A program made the position numbers and the translations under genes. This document shows, piece after piece, positions 18,802 through 27,875 of a stretch of 64,000 bases of DNA; position 1 is the stretch's first letter, and each line of letters opens with the position of its first letter. Source of the stretch: Rhodobacteraceae bacterium HTCC2150 (lineage in GTDB: Bacteria; Pseudomonadota; Alphaproteobacteria; Rhodobacterales; Rhodobacteraceae); NCBI GenBank assembly GCA_000169395.1, contig AAXZ01000002.1:248001-312000 (forward strand). The letters are read 5' to 3'. A model generated the notes under the pieces. That model ran no database searches. It was not told the DNA's origin and saw nothing but the letters and a program-made list of their open reading frames with translations.

Positions 18802-19467
18802 CTACCCCTTTGGCGCAAGGCGCTGCAGAGCGGCGCGAATAAGAGCACCTGCATCGGCATCAGCCATTTCACCGGCGACCTCGGCCACCGCCATCGCCGC
18901 ATCTGATGGCCCATAACCAAGGTTCGTCAGCGCAGATAACGCATCTGATTGAGCCACTGCATCTGGGGATGTTTTCGCTTTTTGCGGTGCCTCGATTAAA
19001 ATATCGTCAGGTTCAGCTGCAACACTTCCAGTTGCTTCATCCAAACTGCCACCCAAGGCCATGATGGCAGGTGCTTTGTTTTTTAATTCCAATACTACAC
19101 GCTGTGCAATTTTTGGGCCCACACCCGGTGCTGCCTTGATTGCGGTGGCATCACCCAATGTTATTGCCCGACCAACGCCCTCGGCCCCTAATGTGCCAAG
19201 GATGGCCATAGATGCCTTAGCCCCGATACCCTGAACCGAGATCAGCAACTTATGCCATTCTTTTTCAAACAAGGTCGTAAAACCGAACAATTGCAGATTA
19301 TCCTCGCGAACCAACAATTCTGTATAGAGAGAAACAGCCTGACCTTTGCCCGGCAAGGCACTTAATGTGCGATCAGAACAATAAACGATATACCCAACGC
19401 CACGCACATCGATCAGCACATGATCAGTGCCACGCATATCCTGAATGCCTGTGATTTTACCGATCAT
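18802..19467 (-). CDS. ruvA: Holliday junction branch migration protein RuvA
   Basis: The 221-residue protein has the N-terminal OB fold (MIGKITGIQ, then [17 protein letters not shown]), two helix-hairpin-helix motifs ([13 protein letters not shown] and [17 protein letters not shown]), an acidic variable linker, and a C-terminal domain III ([19 protein letters not shown]) that contacts RuvB. RuvA tetramers bind the four-way junction. Its start overlaps ruvC by four bases (ATGA). Confidence 0.97.
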   Translation of the reverse strand: MIGKITGIQDMRGTDHVLIDVRGVGYIVYCSDRTLSALPGKGQAVSLYTELLVREDNLQLFGFTTLFEKEWHKLLISVQGIGAKASMAILGTLGAEGVGRAITLGDATAIKAAPGVGPKIAQRVVLELKNKAPAIMALGGSLDEATGSVAAEPDDILIEAPQKAKTSPDAVAQSDALSALTNLGYGPSDAAMAVAEVAGEMADADAGALIRAALQRLAPKG

Positions 19468-19958
19468 CGCACAACCTCAACCAAACGGTTAGAATTTTGT
19501 CCATAATGAGCATGACAAATAGCAATTGCCAAAGCGTCGGCGGCATCTGGCCCAGTCAATTCGACCCCAGGCAATTGAATTTTCACCATGTGTTGCACCT
19601 GTTTTTTGTCAGCATGGCCCACACCCACCACAGTTTTCTTAACCTTGTTTGGTGCGTATTCACCGATTTCCAGCCCAGCGCGCGCCGGAACTAAAACAGC
19701 GATACCTCGTGCCTGCCCTAGTTTCAGGGATCCCGCGCCATCTTTGTTAACGAATGTTTGCTCAACGGCGGCGGTATCTGGTGCGTATTTTTCAACCACC
19801 GCACTTAGTTGGTCAAAAAGCGAAAGCAACCGAGGCCCAAGATCGCCAACTTTGGTTTTACAAACCCCATTGGCCACGTGACTAAGACGAGAACCGTCAA
19901 CATCAATCACCCCCCAACCAAGGTTGCCTAACCCTGGATCAATCCCCAAAACCCGCAT
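19464..19958 (-). CDS. ruvC: Holliday junction resolvase RuvC
   Basis: From the ATG at 19958 (AGAGG site upstream) the protein is 164 residues, the usual length; a longer open frame from 20072 adds a 38-residue Cys/Arg-rich leader that is not part of the family. The four catalytic acids of the RNase H fold are Asp7 (LGIDPGL), Glu66 (VEQTFV), Asp138 and Asp141 ([11 protein letters not shown]). The dimer cuts Holliday junctions symmetrically. It is first in the minus-strand ruvC-ruvA-ruvB-...-ftsH group, and transcription probably starts in the region to its right (19959-20280). Confidence 0.97.
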   Translation of the reverse strand: MRVLGIDPGLGNLGWGVIDVDGSRLSHVANGVCKTKVGDLGPRLLSLFDQLSAVVEKYAPDTAAVEQTFVNKDGAGSLKLGQARGIAVLVPARAGLEIGEYAPNKVKKTVVGVGHADKKQVQHMVKIQLPGVELTGPDAADALAIAICHAHYGQNSNRLVEVVR

Positions 19959-20280
19959 CTTTGTGCCTCTTTTGTAATATTGCGTGATGGATAGCACGAA
20001 ACGAGAACATTTGCCAACGCGCAATTGTAAAAAGGTGTTTTTACGTCCTGTGGTACAAATTCGACATTTCACCGTACAAATTCGTCACCTCCACCCTATC
20101 TGCTCTTTTTCATTGTGCCATTTTTGCCAAGTATTTTAGGCATTTATGGCAATTTTGAGTTATGCAGAAATTGCATAGGGGTTATGCGATTTTACAGCGT
20201 TGTGGGATCAACAATCAAAGCCTAAATGCGTTGTACGAGACAGAATAAAGGTCTCGGTCGCCTCATTAAAAAGGAATGTT
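19959..20280. other. Divergent intergenic region between ruvC and the DUF1127 gene
   Basis: These 322 bases separate ruvC (leftward) from the DUF1127 gene (rightward) and should hold promoters for both. The clear structure is a pair of 11-bp direct repeats at 20053 and 20074. A loose repeat GTTATGC occurs near 20158 and 20180. I see no convincing small ORF or RNA gene. Confidence 0.5.
20053..20084. repeat. Two 11-bp direct repeats with a 21-bp period
   Basis: GTACAAATTCG occurs at 20053-20063 and again at 20074-20084, and the similarity extends to a shared C-A two bases further on. The 21-bp period equals two helical turns, so both copies face the same side of the DNA, as in tandem operators for dimeric regulators. 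It lies 95 bases upstream of the ruvC start and about 200 upstream of the DUF1127 gene. Confidence 0.5.
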
Positions 20281-20481
20281 ATGATGGCTGTATATGACAC
20301 AACCCGCGCAAACGTCGCCGGCCTTAACCTAGGTGGCCGCGTATCTTATATATTAACGCATTTGGTTTCTGGCTTCGTTGTTTGGAACCAAACACGTCAA
20401 ACCAAAAAAGTTCTTTCTCAGCTTTCTAACCGAGAGCTGGAAGACATCGGTATCACACGCGCCGATTTGGACAAATTGTAA
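20281..20481 (+). CDS. DUF1127 small protein
   Basis: This small protein is 66 residues from the ATG at 20281 (AAAAAGGA site upstream); the next codon is also ATG and would give 65. The C-terminal half has the DUF1127 helix pair, KKVLSQLSNRELEDIGITRADLDKL, a basic RNA-binding-like module. In Rhodobacter sphaeroides a DUF1127 protein (CcaF1) is made from stress-induced transcripts that also yield small RNAs and influences RNA turnover; the homologues here lack the CUCCUCCC sRNA motif downstream. It is monocistronic with a terminator at 20534-20564. A role in RNA metabolism or stress is an inference from the family. Confidence 0.88.
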   Translation: MMAVYDTTRANVAGLNLGGRVSYILTHLVSGFVVWNQTRQTKKVLSQLSNRELEDIGITRADLDKL

Positions 20482-20533
20482 TCAGTTCTTCTGAAACGAT
20501 TAAATATTAACAATTGCTGCCAGTATGAGTTTT

Positions 20534-20564
20534 AAGGCCGTCGGATTTCCGGCGGCCTTTTTTG
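20534..20564 (+). terminator. Rho-independent terminator after the DUF1127 gene
   Basis: AAGGCCGTCGG (20534-20544) pairs, with one G-T wobble, with CCGGCGGCCTT (20549-20559) over the loop ATTT; six T follow. Confidence 0.85.
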
Positions 20565-20629
20565 TTTTGATTGGGGGCTGGTTCACGCCAAGGCGGCTTG
20601 ACGAGACAAGAAACAGCCACTAGTTAAAC

Positions 20630-20644
20630 TGTTATATTATATCA
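20630..20644. promoter_or_regulatory. Candidate Zur operator upstream of zur-znuCB
   Basis: The imperfect dyad GTTATATTATATC (20631-20643) lies 13 bases upstream of the zur start codon. It resembles the AT-rich GTTATA-N-TATAAC-type Zur boxes of alphaproteobacteria and matches, at 10 of 13 positions, a dyad upstream of znuA (53438-53450). This would give autoregulation of the zur-znuC-znuB operon by zinc. Confidence 0.55.
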
Positions 20645-20655
20645 GGAAAAAAATC

Positions 20656-21141
20656 TTGGCCGGTCCCGAACTCAGCTTCTCTAAACACGATCATGAAGGA
20701 TGCAAATCCTATAGCCGCGACGCGGTCGTTCAATATTGCGCCGAGAACGGTTTGCGCCTGACGGCATCGCGAGATTTGGTTCTAGAAATATTGTTGTCCG
20801 ATCATCGTGCCCTTGGCGCGTATGATATTTTGGATGAAATGGCGAAACGCGGACAATCAGCCCAACCGCCAATCGTTTATCGGGCATTGGATTTCCTTGT
20901 CGCCAACAGGTTTGCCCATAAAATCGAGCATTTAAATGCGTTTTTGGCTTGTGGGATGCCCGGGGCAGAACACTCGCCTGCTTTCTTGGTTTGCAATAAT
21001 TGCCGCAAAGTTGCCGAGGCAACCGTGAATGATACCGATGCTTTGCTTGAACGCTTTGCCAACAACAGTGGTTTTGTCATCCAGAATACCGTCATAGAGG
21101 CATTTGGCCTTTGTCCTGATTGCCAAGAGACCGCAGAATGA
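20656..21141 (+). CDS. zur: Zinc uptake regulator Zur (Fur family)
   Basis: The 161-residue protein has the Fur-family winged helix (about residues 15-90, with LTASRDLVLEILL and PPIVYRALDFLVANRFAHKIE) and a C-terminal dimerisation domain with two structural-zinc CxxC motifs, CNNC and CPDC. Adjacent znuC and znuB genes, and a box shared with znuA, identify it as Zur rather than Fur or PerR. The start appears to be TTG at 20656, with a GGA site upstream. The stop codon overlaps znuC by four bases (ATGA). When zinc is plentiful it should repress zinc import genes. Confidence 0.92.
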   Translation: MAGPELSFSKHDHEGCKSYSRDAVVQYCAENGLRLTASRDLVLEILLSDHRALGAYDILDEMAKRGQSAQPPIVYRALDFLVANRFAHKIEHLNAFLACGMPGAEHSPAFLVCNNCRKVAEATVNDTDALLERFANNSGFVIQNTVIEAFGLCPDCQETAE

Positions 21142-21896
21142 GTTTGGTTAAAGTTAACAACCTGACCATGGCGTTTGGCGAACATACTGTATTGCAAAAC
21201 GTTTCGTTGTCTGTGGATCAAGGTGAAATCGTCACAATCGTTGGCCCAAATGGATCAGGTAAGTCAACGTTATTGCGGGTTATTCTTGGGGCTTTGGCAC
21301 CACATAAGGGCGTGGTTGAACACGCCGCGAAACTTCGTATTGGGTATGTGCCGCAAAAGCTGTCGATTGATCCAACGTTACCCATCACTACGAACCGTTT
21401 TCTGCGTCTTGAGCATGGCGTGCGCCGTGCAGATTGTGCAGCGGCTTTGGCGCGTGTGGATGCGGCTGATCTTGGTACAACCGCCTTACGCGATTTATCC
21501 GGGGGTCAAATGCAACGGGTCTTGCTGGCGCGTGCCTTGTTGGCAAAGCCGCAGATTTTGTTACTTGATGAGCCAACGCAAGGCTTAGATCAGCCGGGGT
21601 CGGCGAATTTTTATCGATTGATCGAGGATCTACGGCGCGAACTGAATTGTGCGGTGCTGATGGTTTCACATGAATTGCATGTCGTCATGAGTGCCTCTGA
21701 TCGCGTGATCTGCCTGAATGGCCATGTGTGTTGTCACGGCACGCCCGAAGTAGTGCGCAACGCGCCAGAATACCGCGCATTGTTTGGCTCTGCGACGCAA
21801 GGGGCATTGGCGCTTTATCGGCATGAACATGACCATGATCACGATCATAATCACAGCCATGAACACACCCACGACGACAGTAAGGCCGCGCACTAA
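21138..21896 (+). CDS. znuC: Zinc ABC transporter ATP-binding protein ZnuC
   Basis: The 252-residue ATPase has Walker A GPNGSGKST, the signature LSGGQMQRV, Walker B ILLLDEPTQGLDQ and the H-loop VSHELHVV. Start at 21138 (ATGA overlap with zur). The C-terminal tail (about residues 229-252) is His- and Asp-rich (HEHDHDHDHNHSHEH), a plausible zinc-sensing or buffering tail not needed for ATPase function. It powers zinc import through ZnuB with the periplasmic receptor ZnuA, encoded 31 kb away. Confidence 0.95.
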   Translation: MSLVKVNNLTMAFGEHTVLQNVSLSVDQGEIVTIVGPNGSGKSTLLRVILGALAPHKGVVEHAAKLRIGYVPQKLSIDPTLPITTNRFLRLEHGVRRADCAAALARVDAADLGTTALRDLSGGQMQRVLLARALLAKPQILLLDEPTQGLDQPGSANFYRLIEDLRRELNCAVLMVSHELHVVMSASDRVICLNGHVCCHGTPEVVRNAPEYRALFGSATQGALALYRHEHDHDHDHNHSHEHTHDDSKAAH

Positions 21897-21897
21897 T

Positions 21898-22695
21898 ATG
21901 TTTGATGATTTCCTTGTTCGCGCAGTTTTTGCAGGTTTGGGCGTCGCTTTTGCGGCAGCACCTTTGGGTTGTTTTGTTGTTTGGCGACGCATGGCCTATT
22001 TTGGCGATGCCACGGCGCATGCGGCCATTTTGGGTGTGGCGCTTTCGTTTGCCTTTGGCATTTCCATTTTTGCAGGCGTATTGGGCACGTCCCTGTCTGT
22101 GGCCGTTTTGATCAGCTTTATGGGCGGACAAAAACTAGCTAATGATACGTTGCTTGGCGTGATGGCGCATGCCGGATTGGCCATCGGTCTGGTAGCGGCA
22201 TCAATTCTGGGTGGCGCACAGGTCGATCTCGAGGCGTATTTGTTCGGTGATATCTTAGCCGTGGGTCAACGCGACCTTGCCCTTATCTGGGCAGGAGGCG
22301 CATTGGTTGTTGGCCTGATTTTGTGGCGCTGGCAACCTTTGTTAAATACCACCCTTAGCCCTGAATTGGCCATCGCAAGTGGCATTAAACCGAAACGGGA
22401 AGCTTTGATTTTGACAATGGCCCTTGCCATCACCGTTGCTGTTGCGATCAAAGTTGTTGGTGCCTTGTTGATCGGCGCATTGCTCATCATCCCGGCCGCA
22501 AGTGCGCGCATCCTGGCAAAATCACCAGAGTCTATGGCTGTTATGGCAGCCCTTATTGGGGCGGCGTCAGCAATTGCCGGTCTTTGGCTTTCATATCAAT
22601 GGGATACACCAGCAGGGCCAAGTATTGTTTCAGCCGCCGCTGGATTTTTCATTGCCGTTACAGTAATTTACGGTGTGATTTCAAAGACGCGTTAG
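21898..22695 (+). CDS. znuB: Zinc ABC transporter permease ZnuB
   Basis: The 265-residue protein is a polytopic inner-membrane permease of the ABC-3 family, with about eight hydrophobic segments and typical pieces such as FVVWRRMAYFGDATAHAAILGVAL and IKVVGALLIGALLIIPAASARIL. The ATG is at 21898, one base after the znuC stop; an upstream frame from 21784 is only an out-of-frame read through the znuC tail. The stop codon overlaps that of prmA by four bases on the opposite strand. Confidence 0.95.
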   Translation: MFDDFLVRAVFAGLGVAFAAAPLGCFVVWRRMAYFGDATAHAAILGVALSFAFGISIFAGVLGTSLSVAVLISFMGGQKLANDTLLGVMAHAGLAIGLVAASILGGAQVDLEAYLFGDILAVGQRDLALIWAGGALVVGLILWRWQPLLNTTLSPELAIASGIKPKREALILTMALAITVAVAIKVVGALLIGALLIIPAASARILAKSPESMAVMAALIGAASAIAGLWLSYQWDTPAGPSIVSAAAGFFIAVTVIYGVISKTR

Positions 22696-23561
22696 GTTTT
22701 CACCAACGTCAAAGTTGCCCATTCGCCAATTTCTTCGTGGTGATACAAATCAAGACCCACGGCTGCATATCCCTTAATCACATCGGCCGCTTGTTCAACT
22801 AAGATGCCTGACAAAATAGCGTAGCCCCCTTTTGACATCGCCCCAGACATGTCGGCGGCCAAATGCAACAATGGGCCCATTAGGATATTGGCGAACACCA
22901 AGTCAAAAGGTGCTTTTTCGGCTAAAACAGGATGATCAAATCCAGCCGCCTCGATACAGATCAATTGATCCGCCACATCGTTGGCTTTTGCATTCGCTTC
23001 GGCAACCTCAACGGCCACCTCATCAATATCACTGGCAATTACTTTATTTGGCCAAACCTTTGCAGCAGCCATCGCCAAAACAGCCGTACCGGCCCCAATA
23101 TCGGCCACGCTCTGCCCCACAAAACCCTCGTCCATCAAGCGATCCACGGCGCGTAAACATCCCAATGTTGTGCCGTGATGCCCTGTGCCAAACGCCATTG
23201 CCGCCTCGATCAACAAAGCGATACGGTCATCTGGAACTTTGTCTGCGTCGTGGCTGCCGAAAACAAAGAAACGCCCAGCTTCGACAGGTGATAATTCACG
23301 GCGTACTTTGGCAACCCAATCGGTTTCAGGAATTTCCGACACAACGAAAGGTTTTGCCTCGGTTGCTGCTGCTGCAAGTGCAAGGCGTGTTTCATCAGGT
23401 TTTTCCATGAAATAGGAGCCAACCTCCCATAAACCTGAACCATCCTCCAACATGAAAATGCCCACGCCAGTTGGGGCGGGATCAAATTCTTCTAGCATGT
23501 CTGACAGCTGTTCAGCCTGTGCTTTGGATTGCAAAAGAGTAATGGCGGAAAATGTGGGCAT
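22692..23561 (-). CDS. prmA: Ribosomal protein L11 methyltransferase
   Basis: The 289-residue SAM-dependent methyltransferase has the PrmA signature AMAFGTGHHGTTLGCLRAV, the SAM-binding glycine motif VADIGAGTAVLAMAA, and the catalytic-site FANILMGPLL. It trimethylates lysines and the N-terminus of ribosomal protein L11. The ATG at 23561 has an AGGAGG site five bases upstream; the codon before it is a TTG. The convergent znuB stop overlaps its own stop by four bases. Confidence 0.95.
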   Translation of the reverse strand: MPTFSAITLLQSKAQAEQLSDMLEEFDPAPTGVGIFMLEDGSGLWEVGSYFMEKPDETRLALAAAATEAKPFVVSEIPETDWVAKVRRELSPVEAGRFFVFGSHDADKVPDDRIALLIEAAMAFGTGHHGTTLGCLRAVDRLMDEGFVGQSVADIGAGTAVLAMAAAKVWPNKVIASDIDEVAVEVAEANAKANDVADQLICIEAAGFDHPVLAEKAPFDLVFANILMGPLLHLAADMSGAMSKGGYAILSGILVEQAADVIKGYAAVGLDLYHHEEIGEWATLTLVKT

Positions 23562-23614
23562 CAAAGCCTCCTAAAGATGGGATAACGCGGCCCTATCCTT
23601 GACTGCGTGGCGGG

Positions 23615-24844
23615 TCAAGCGCTGCGAGGCTGCCCAATCCCACCAAATATTGTCTCGTTCCCCTTTTCGGGGTGACGCGGAATAAGCAGGGCCAATGAGA
23701 ACGACCCCAAGGCCATAAAAGTAGCCGCCACAAAAACAAGCGCAGGTGACGTTAGCCATAAATACCCTAGTAACACCGGCAAAAACACCGCCGAAATGTG
23801 GTTAATCGTAAAGGCCACAGCAGCGGTTGGTGCGATATCTTCGGGATCAGCAATCTTTTGAAAATAGGTTTTCAACGCCAGAGCCAGCGCAAAAAAGATG
23901 TGATCAACCACATATAAGATCGATGCAAGTACGACGCCCCAGCCAAACCAATAAATCCCACCATAGGCAGAAAACACCAAGATTAGACCAAGGTATTCAA
24001 ACAACAATGCACGGCGTTCGCCAAATCGCGCGACCAACCCGCCAATCACGGGTGCCATGAATATGTTGATCACAAGGTTTATCAAATAAAGCGCGGTCAA
24101 CTGATGCACCTCAAAACCAAAGCGTTCGACCATCATGAACCCGACAAACACCATGAAAATCTGACGTCGTGCACCTGCCATAAACTGTAAGGCATAATAC
24201 AAACCATAACGCTTTTTCAGCACCATTTTAGTGACTTGCGGCGTATCAGCACGAAAATATGGAAAATAGAAAAATGCAAAAACGGACAGCATCAGCGTGG
24301 ATCCGCCGGCGATCATATAGGCAACATTATAAGTCAGACCCAGATATTTCCATGTAAGAACGATAGAAACGTAGGCAATCAATGTCGCGCAACTGCCGAC
24401 TGCTGATAGCCAGCCCAGCATTTGAGGGGCGCGTTTTTTATCAATCCATTGCAATTGCAGCGATTGGTTAACAGTTTCGTAATAGTGAAAGCCGATTGAG
24501 CTTAGCATTGTGAGGGTCAAAATACCGCCAAAAGTCGGAAACCAAGCTGTTATTGCGGTCGCGACGCCGAGTAACGCCAAAGAAATAATGCCCAGCAATT
24601 GTTCTCGCATAAACATGATGATCGCAATCACACCCACCGCCAGAAAACCGGGCACCTCGCGGATAGAATGTAGCCATCCAATGGCTGCACCGTCAAAATC
24701 AGCGACCTCGATTACAAAATTATTCAGCAGCGCCGCCCAAACGTTAAATGCCAATGGCATGGCAATGGCGAAAATTACTAACAAAGCAATGGGTTGGCGC
24801 CAACGTGGCAAGCCTTTCGCCTCGGCTAATGAAATTTCGCGCAT
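23615..24844 (-). CDS. Major facilitator superfamily transporter, substrate unknown
   Basis: The 409-residue protein has 12 hydrophobic segments in the MFS pattern, with a cytoplasmic loop near residue 200 (FPYFRADTPQVTKMVLKKRYG) and the GGLVARFGERRALLFEY segment between spans 8 and 9, which matches the MFS motif A position. No feature identifies the substrate. It lies between prmA and priA on the same strand with short gaps, which gives no functional hint. Uncharacterised homologues are common in Rhodobacterales. Confidence 0.78.
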   Translation of the reverse strand: MREISLAEAKGLPRWRQPIALLVIFAIAMPLAFNVWAALLNNFVIEVADFDGAAIGWLHSIREVPGFLAVGVIAIIMFMREQLLGIISLALLGVATAITAWFPTFGGILTLTMLSSIGFHYYETVNQSLQLQWIDKKRAPQMLGWLSAVGSCATLIAYVSIVLTWKYLGLTYNVAYMIAGGSTLMLSVFAFFYFPYFRADTPQVTKMVLKKRYGLYYALQFMAGARRQIFMVFVGFMMVERFGFEVHQLTALYLINLVINIFMAPVIGGLVARFGERRALLFEYLGLILVFSAYGGIYWFGWGVVLASILYVVDHIFFALALALKTYFQKIADPEDIAPTAAVAFTINHISAVFLPVLLGYLWLTSPALVFVAATFMALGSFSLALLIPRHPEKGNETIFGGIGQPRSA

Positions 24845-24882
24845 GGGGTGTCCTTTAATCGACCGAAAAAGGTCTTCTCGTC

Positions 24883-27078
24883 TCAGTAGAAGCTTTGCGG
24901 ATCGATGTCGATGCTTAGGCGTGTGGATTTAGGTACGTTAAACTGTGCCACCCACTTTTGCAGCGCCGCTTGAAGGGGGCGGTTTTTTTCACATTTCACC
25001 AAGAGACGAAGCCTGTGGCGGCCACGAACGCGGGCAATGGGCGCTGGCGCTGGGCCGTATACTTGGGCACCGATTGCGGCAAGTGGCCCAGTTCGGCGTG
25101 CCATGTCGTTGCCAAGCATGTGTATTTCATTTTCATCAGGACTGGATAAAACGATCCCAGCCAAACGACCATATGGCGGCACGCCGGTTGATTTGCGTGC
25201 ATTTGCTTCGGCGGCCCAAAACCCTTCTTCATCACCAGATAGCACCGCACGAATGACGGGATGCTCTGGTTGATAAGTTTGCAAAAATGCGGCGCCTTGT
25301 TTTTCGGCGCGCCCAGCGCGACCAGAAACCTGTCGCATCAATTGGAATGTTCGCTCCGCGGCCCTGAGATCGCTGCCTTGTAATCCAAGGTCGGCGTCAA
25401 TGACGCCAACAAGGGTGAGCAATGGAAAATTATGCCCTTTTGCCACCAATTGCGTGCCGATAATGATATCTGCCTCGCCTTTTGCCAACGTTTCTATCTG
25501 CGCTTTCATGGCGCGTGCTGATCCAAAAAGATCAGATGACAATACTGCGATCCGCGCATCTGGGAAAAGGGCGACCGCTTCTTCGCCTAAACGTTCGACC
25601 CCGGGCCCAACAGCGGCCAATTTATCCTCGGCCCCGCAATCTGGACAAGTTTCTGGAATCGCTTTGGTCTCGCCACATTGGTGGCACATCAACCGGCGTT
25701 GAAATCTATGTTCAACCATGCGGGCGTCACATTGATCACAGCCAATTTGATGCCCGCAGGCCCGACATAATGTGATTGGGGCAAAGCCACGGCGGTTGAT
25801 GAACAATAGCGATTGCTCACCTTTGCCAATCCGAGTGTTGATTTCACTTTGCAATTTTTCCGATATCCAACGATTGGACGGCAAGTTTTCCGCCCGCATG
25901 TCAATGGCGTTCATTGATGGCAAAACAGCAGTGCCAAAACGGCTGGTTAAATCCAAGCGCTGGTATTTTCCAGCCTCGACATTGGCCCAACTTTCAAGGC
26001 TGGGCGTGGCAGACGAAAGCACAACCTGTGCCCCGCCAATGGCCGCCCTTAAAACCGACATATCACGGGCATTATAAAGCACGCCGTCTTCTTGTTTGTA
26101 TGACGTGTCGTGTTCCTCATCGACGACGATCAGGCCCAGATCACGGAACGGCAAAAACAACGCCGATCGCGCACCAACGATTAATTCGGCATTGCCTTGC
26201 CCTACCATACGCCAGCATCGACGACGTTCGGTTTGGGTCACACCAGAGTGCCATTCAGCGGGCATTGCGCCAAAACGCTCGCGCACCCTGTCTAAAAACT
26301 GTGAAGTAAGTGCAATTTCTGGTAATAAAACAAGAGCTTGACGGCCATTTTTGATACACTCGGCAACGGCCTCTAGGTACACTTCGGTCTTCCCCGAGCC
26401 AGTAACGCCCTTCAATAAGGTTGTTCCGTATACTTTTGATTGCAAACCTTCTTTTAGCTTATCCACAGCATTTGCTTGATCCTTGGATAACTCTTTACCT
26501 TTCAACGTGTAATCCAGTTTTCCGTAAGGCAAATCACGGGGGCTGTCTTCCTCGTCCACGACACCTTGGGCGACCAGCCCCTTAACAACAGAAGATGAAA
26601 CCCCTGCCATTTCGGCCAGTTCCCGCAGGGTAAAAGCCAGTTCACCGTAATCTGCAAGCGCTTGAATTACTTTCTTTCGTGCTGGGGTTTCACGATCAGG
26701 AACGCCCTCACCTATGCGATAAATTTTGCGCATAGAAAGTGGGTCACCCAATCCTGGCGCACGTGTAGCTAGCCGTAACATCGTGGCCATGGGCGTTATC
26801 GTATATTCGCCTGCTCGGATCAAAAATTCGCGCATGTCAGCACCCATCGGCGCCACATCTAACACGCGGTGAACGGCGCGAATTTTGACAATGTCATAGT
26901 CGCCTTTCCCAGCGCCCCAAACAACACCAATAACCCGACGCGGCCCCAACGGCACCTCAACAAACGCCCCCAAAAAGCATCCGCCTTCGGGCGCTTTATA
27001 GTCCAACAAACGGTCAATTGGCTGAGTCGTTAAGACGGAAACCAGCTGATTTTCTGCAAAATGGGTTAGTTCATTCAT
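24883..27078 (-). CDS. priA: Primosomal replication restart helicase PriA
   Basis: From the ATG at 27078 the protein is 731 residues; a longer frame from 27150 adds 24 residues with no support. An N-terminal DNA-binding domain is followed by the superfamily-2 helicase core with Walker A TGSGKTEVYL and the DEEH box VVDEEHDTSYKQ, and a zinc-binding insert with four CxxC pairs (CRAC, CDQC, CHQC, CPDC). PriA reloads the replication machinery at stalled forks. It is divergent from the transaldolase gene at 27165. Confidence 0.97.
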   Translation of the reverse strand: MNELTHFAENQLVSVLTTQPIDRLLDYKAPEGGCFLGAFVEVPLGPRRVIGVVWGAGKGDYDIVKIRAVHRVLDVAPMGADMREFLIRAGEYTITPMATMLRLATRAPGLGDPLSMRKIYRIGEGVPDRETPARKKVIQALADYGELAFTLRELAEMAGVSSSVVKGLVAQGVVDEEDSPRDLPYGKLDYTLKGKELSKDQANAVDKLKEGLQSKVYGTTLLKGVTGSGKTEVYLEAVAECIKNGRQALVLLPEIALTSQFLDRVRERFGAMPAEWHSGVTQTERRRCWRMVGQGNAELIVGARSALFLPFRDLGLIVVDEEHDTSYKQEDGVLYNARDMSVLRAAIGGAQVVLSSATPSLESWANVEAGKYQRLDLTSRFGTAVLPSMNAIDMRAENLPSNRWISEKLQSEINTRIGKGEQSLLFINRRGFAPITLCRACGHQIGCDQCDARMVEHRFQRRLMCHQCGETKAIPETCPDCGAEDKLAAVGPGVERLGEEAVALFPDARIAVLSSDLFGSARAMKAQIETLAKGEADIIIGTQLVAKGHNFPLLTLVGVIDADLGLQGSDLRAAERTFQLMRQVSGRAGRAEKQGAAFLQTYQPEHPVIRAVLSGDEEGFWAAEANARKSTGVPPYGRLAGIVLSSPDENEIHMLGNDMARRTGPLAAIGAQVYGPAPAPIARVRGRHRLRLLVKCEKNRPLQAALQKWVAQFNVPKSTRLSIDIDPQSFY

Positions 27079-27164
27079 CAAAACGGCCCCTATAAGCCAG
27101 TATTGGTACTGGAATGAAACGCAGCCTTGGTCTAGAAGACGCCCAAGCAATCAAAGGAAAACGC

Positions 27165-27818
27165 ATGAAATTCTTCGTAGATACCGCCGAAATCGATGCA
27201 ATCGCAGAGCTGAATGATCTGGGCATGGTCGATGGTGTAACAACCAATCCATCACTTATCATGAAATCTGGTCGCGACATTATCGAAGTGACCCGCGAAA
27301 TCAGCGCCATGGTTGATGGTCCGGTCAGCGCCGAAGTCGTCGCAACCAAAGCCGAAGACATGATCGCCGAAGGTCGCAAGTTGGCTGAAATCGGTGAAAA
27401 CATCGCCGTGAAGGTTCCTTTGACATGGGACGGATTGAAGACATGTAAAGTTTTGTCAGGCGAAGGCAAGATGGTCAACGTCACGTTGTGCTTTAGTGCC
27501 AATCAAGCGTTGTTGGCTGCCAAAGCTGGCGCCACATTCATTTCACCCTTTGTTGGTCGTTTGGATGACGTCAACATTGATGGCATGGATTTGATCAACG
27601 ACATCCGCGTTATTTATGACAATTACGCCTATGACACTGAAATTCTGGTTGCTTCAATTCGCACCGTAAACCACATCACTGACAGTGCGCGCATTGGTGC
27701 CGATGTAATTACGGCCCCACCAGAAGTGATAAAAAAGCTTGCTTCACACCCCCTTACAGACAAAGGTCTAGAGGCCTTTATGAAGGATTGGGCGAAGACT
27801 GGTCAAAAAATCCTCTGA
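27165..27818 (+). CDS. fsa: Transaldolase / fructose-6-phosphate aldolase family
   Basis: The 217-residue protein is of the short TAL/FSA type starting [11 protein letters not shown], from the ATG at 27165; an upstream Met at 27114 would add 17 residues and is unlikely. The Schiff-base lysine lies in [17 protein letters not shown] (Lys near residue 86), and [14 protein letters not shown] is also diagnostic. Members are either transaldolases of the pentose phosphate pathway or fructose-6-phosphate aldolases; a deciding residue cannot be called from the sequence alone. In Rhodobacterales this gene follows priA and usually serves as the transaldolase. Confidence 0.9.
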   Translation: MKFFVDTAEIDAIAELNDLGMVDGVTTNPSLIMKSGRDIIEVTREISAMVDGPVSAEVVATKAEDMIAEGRKLAEIGENIAVKVPLTWDGLKTCKVLSGEGKMVNVTLCFSANQALLAAKAGATFISPFVGRLDDVNIDGMDLINDIRVIYDNYAYDTEILVASIRTVNHITDSARIGADVITAPPEVIKKLASHPLTDKGLEAFMKDWAKTGQKIL

Positions 27819-27875
27819 TTTTTTTACTAAACTGTGTATAACGCTCCTATTCGGGGTGAAGAGCAAGGCAAAGTC

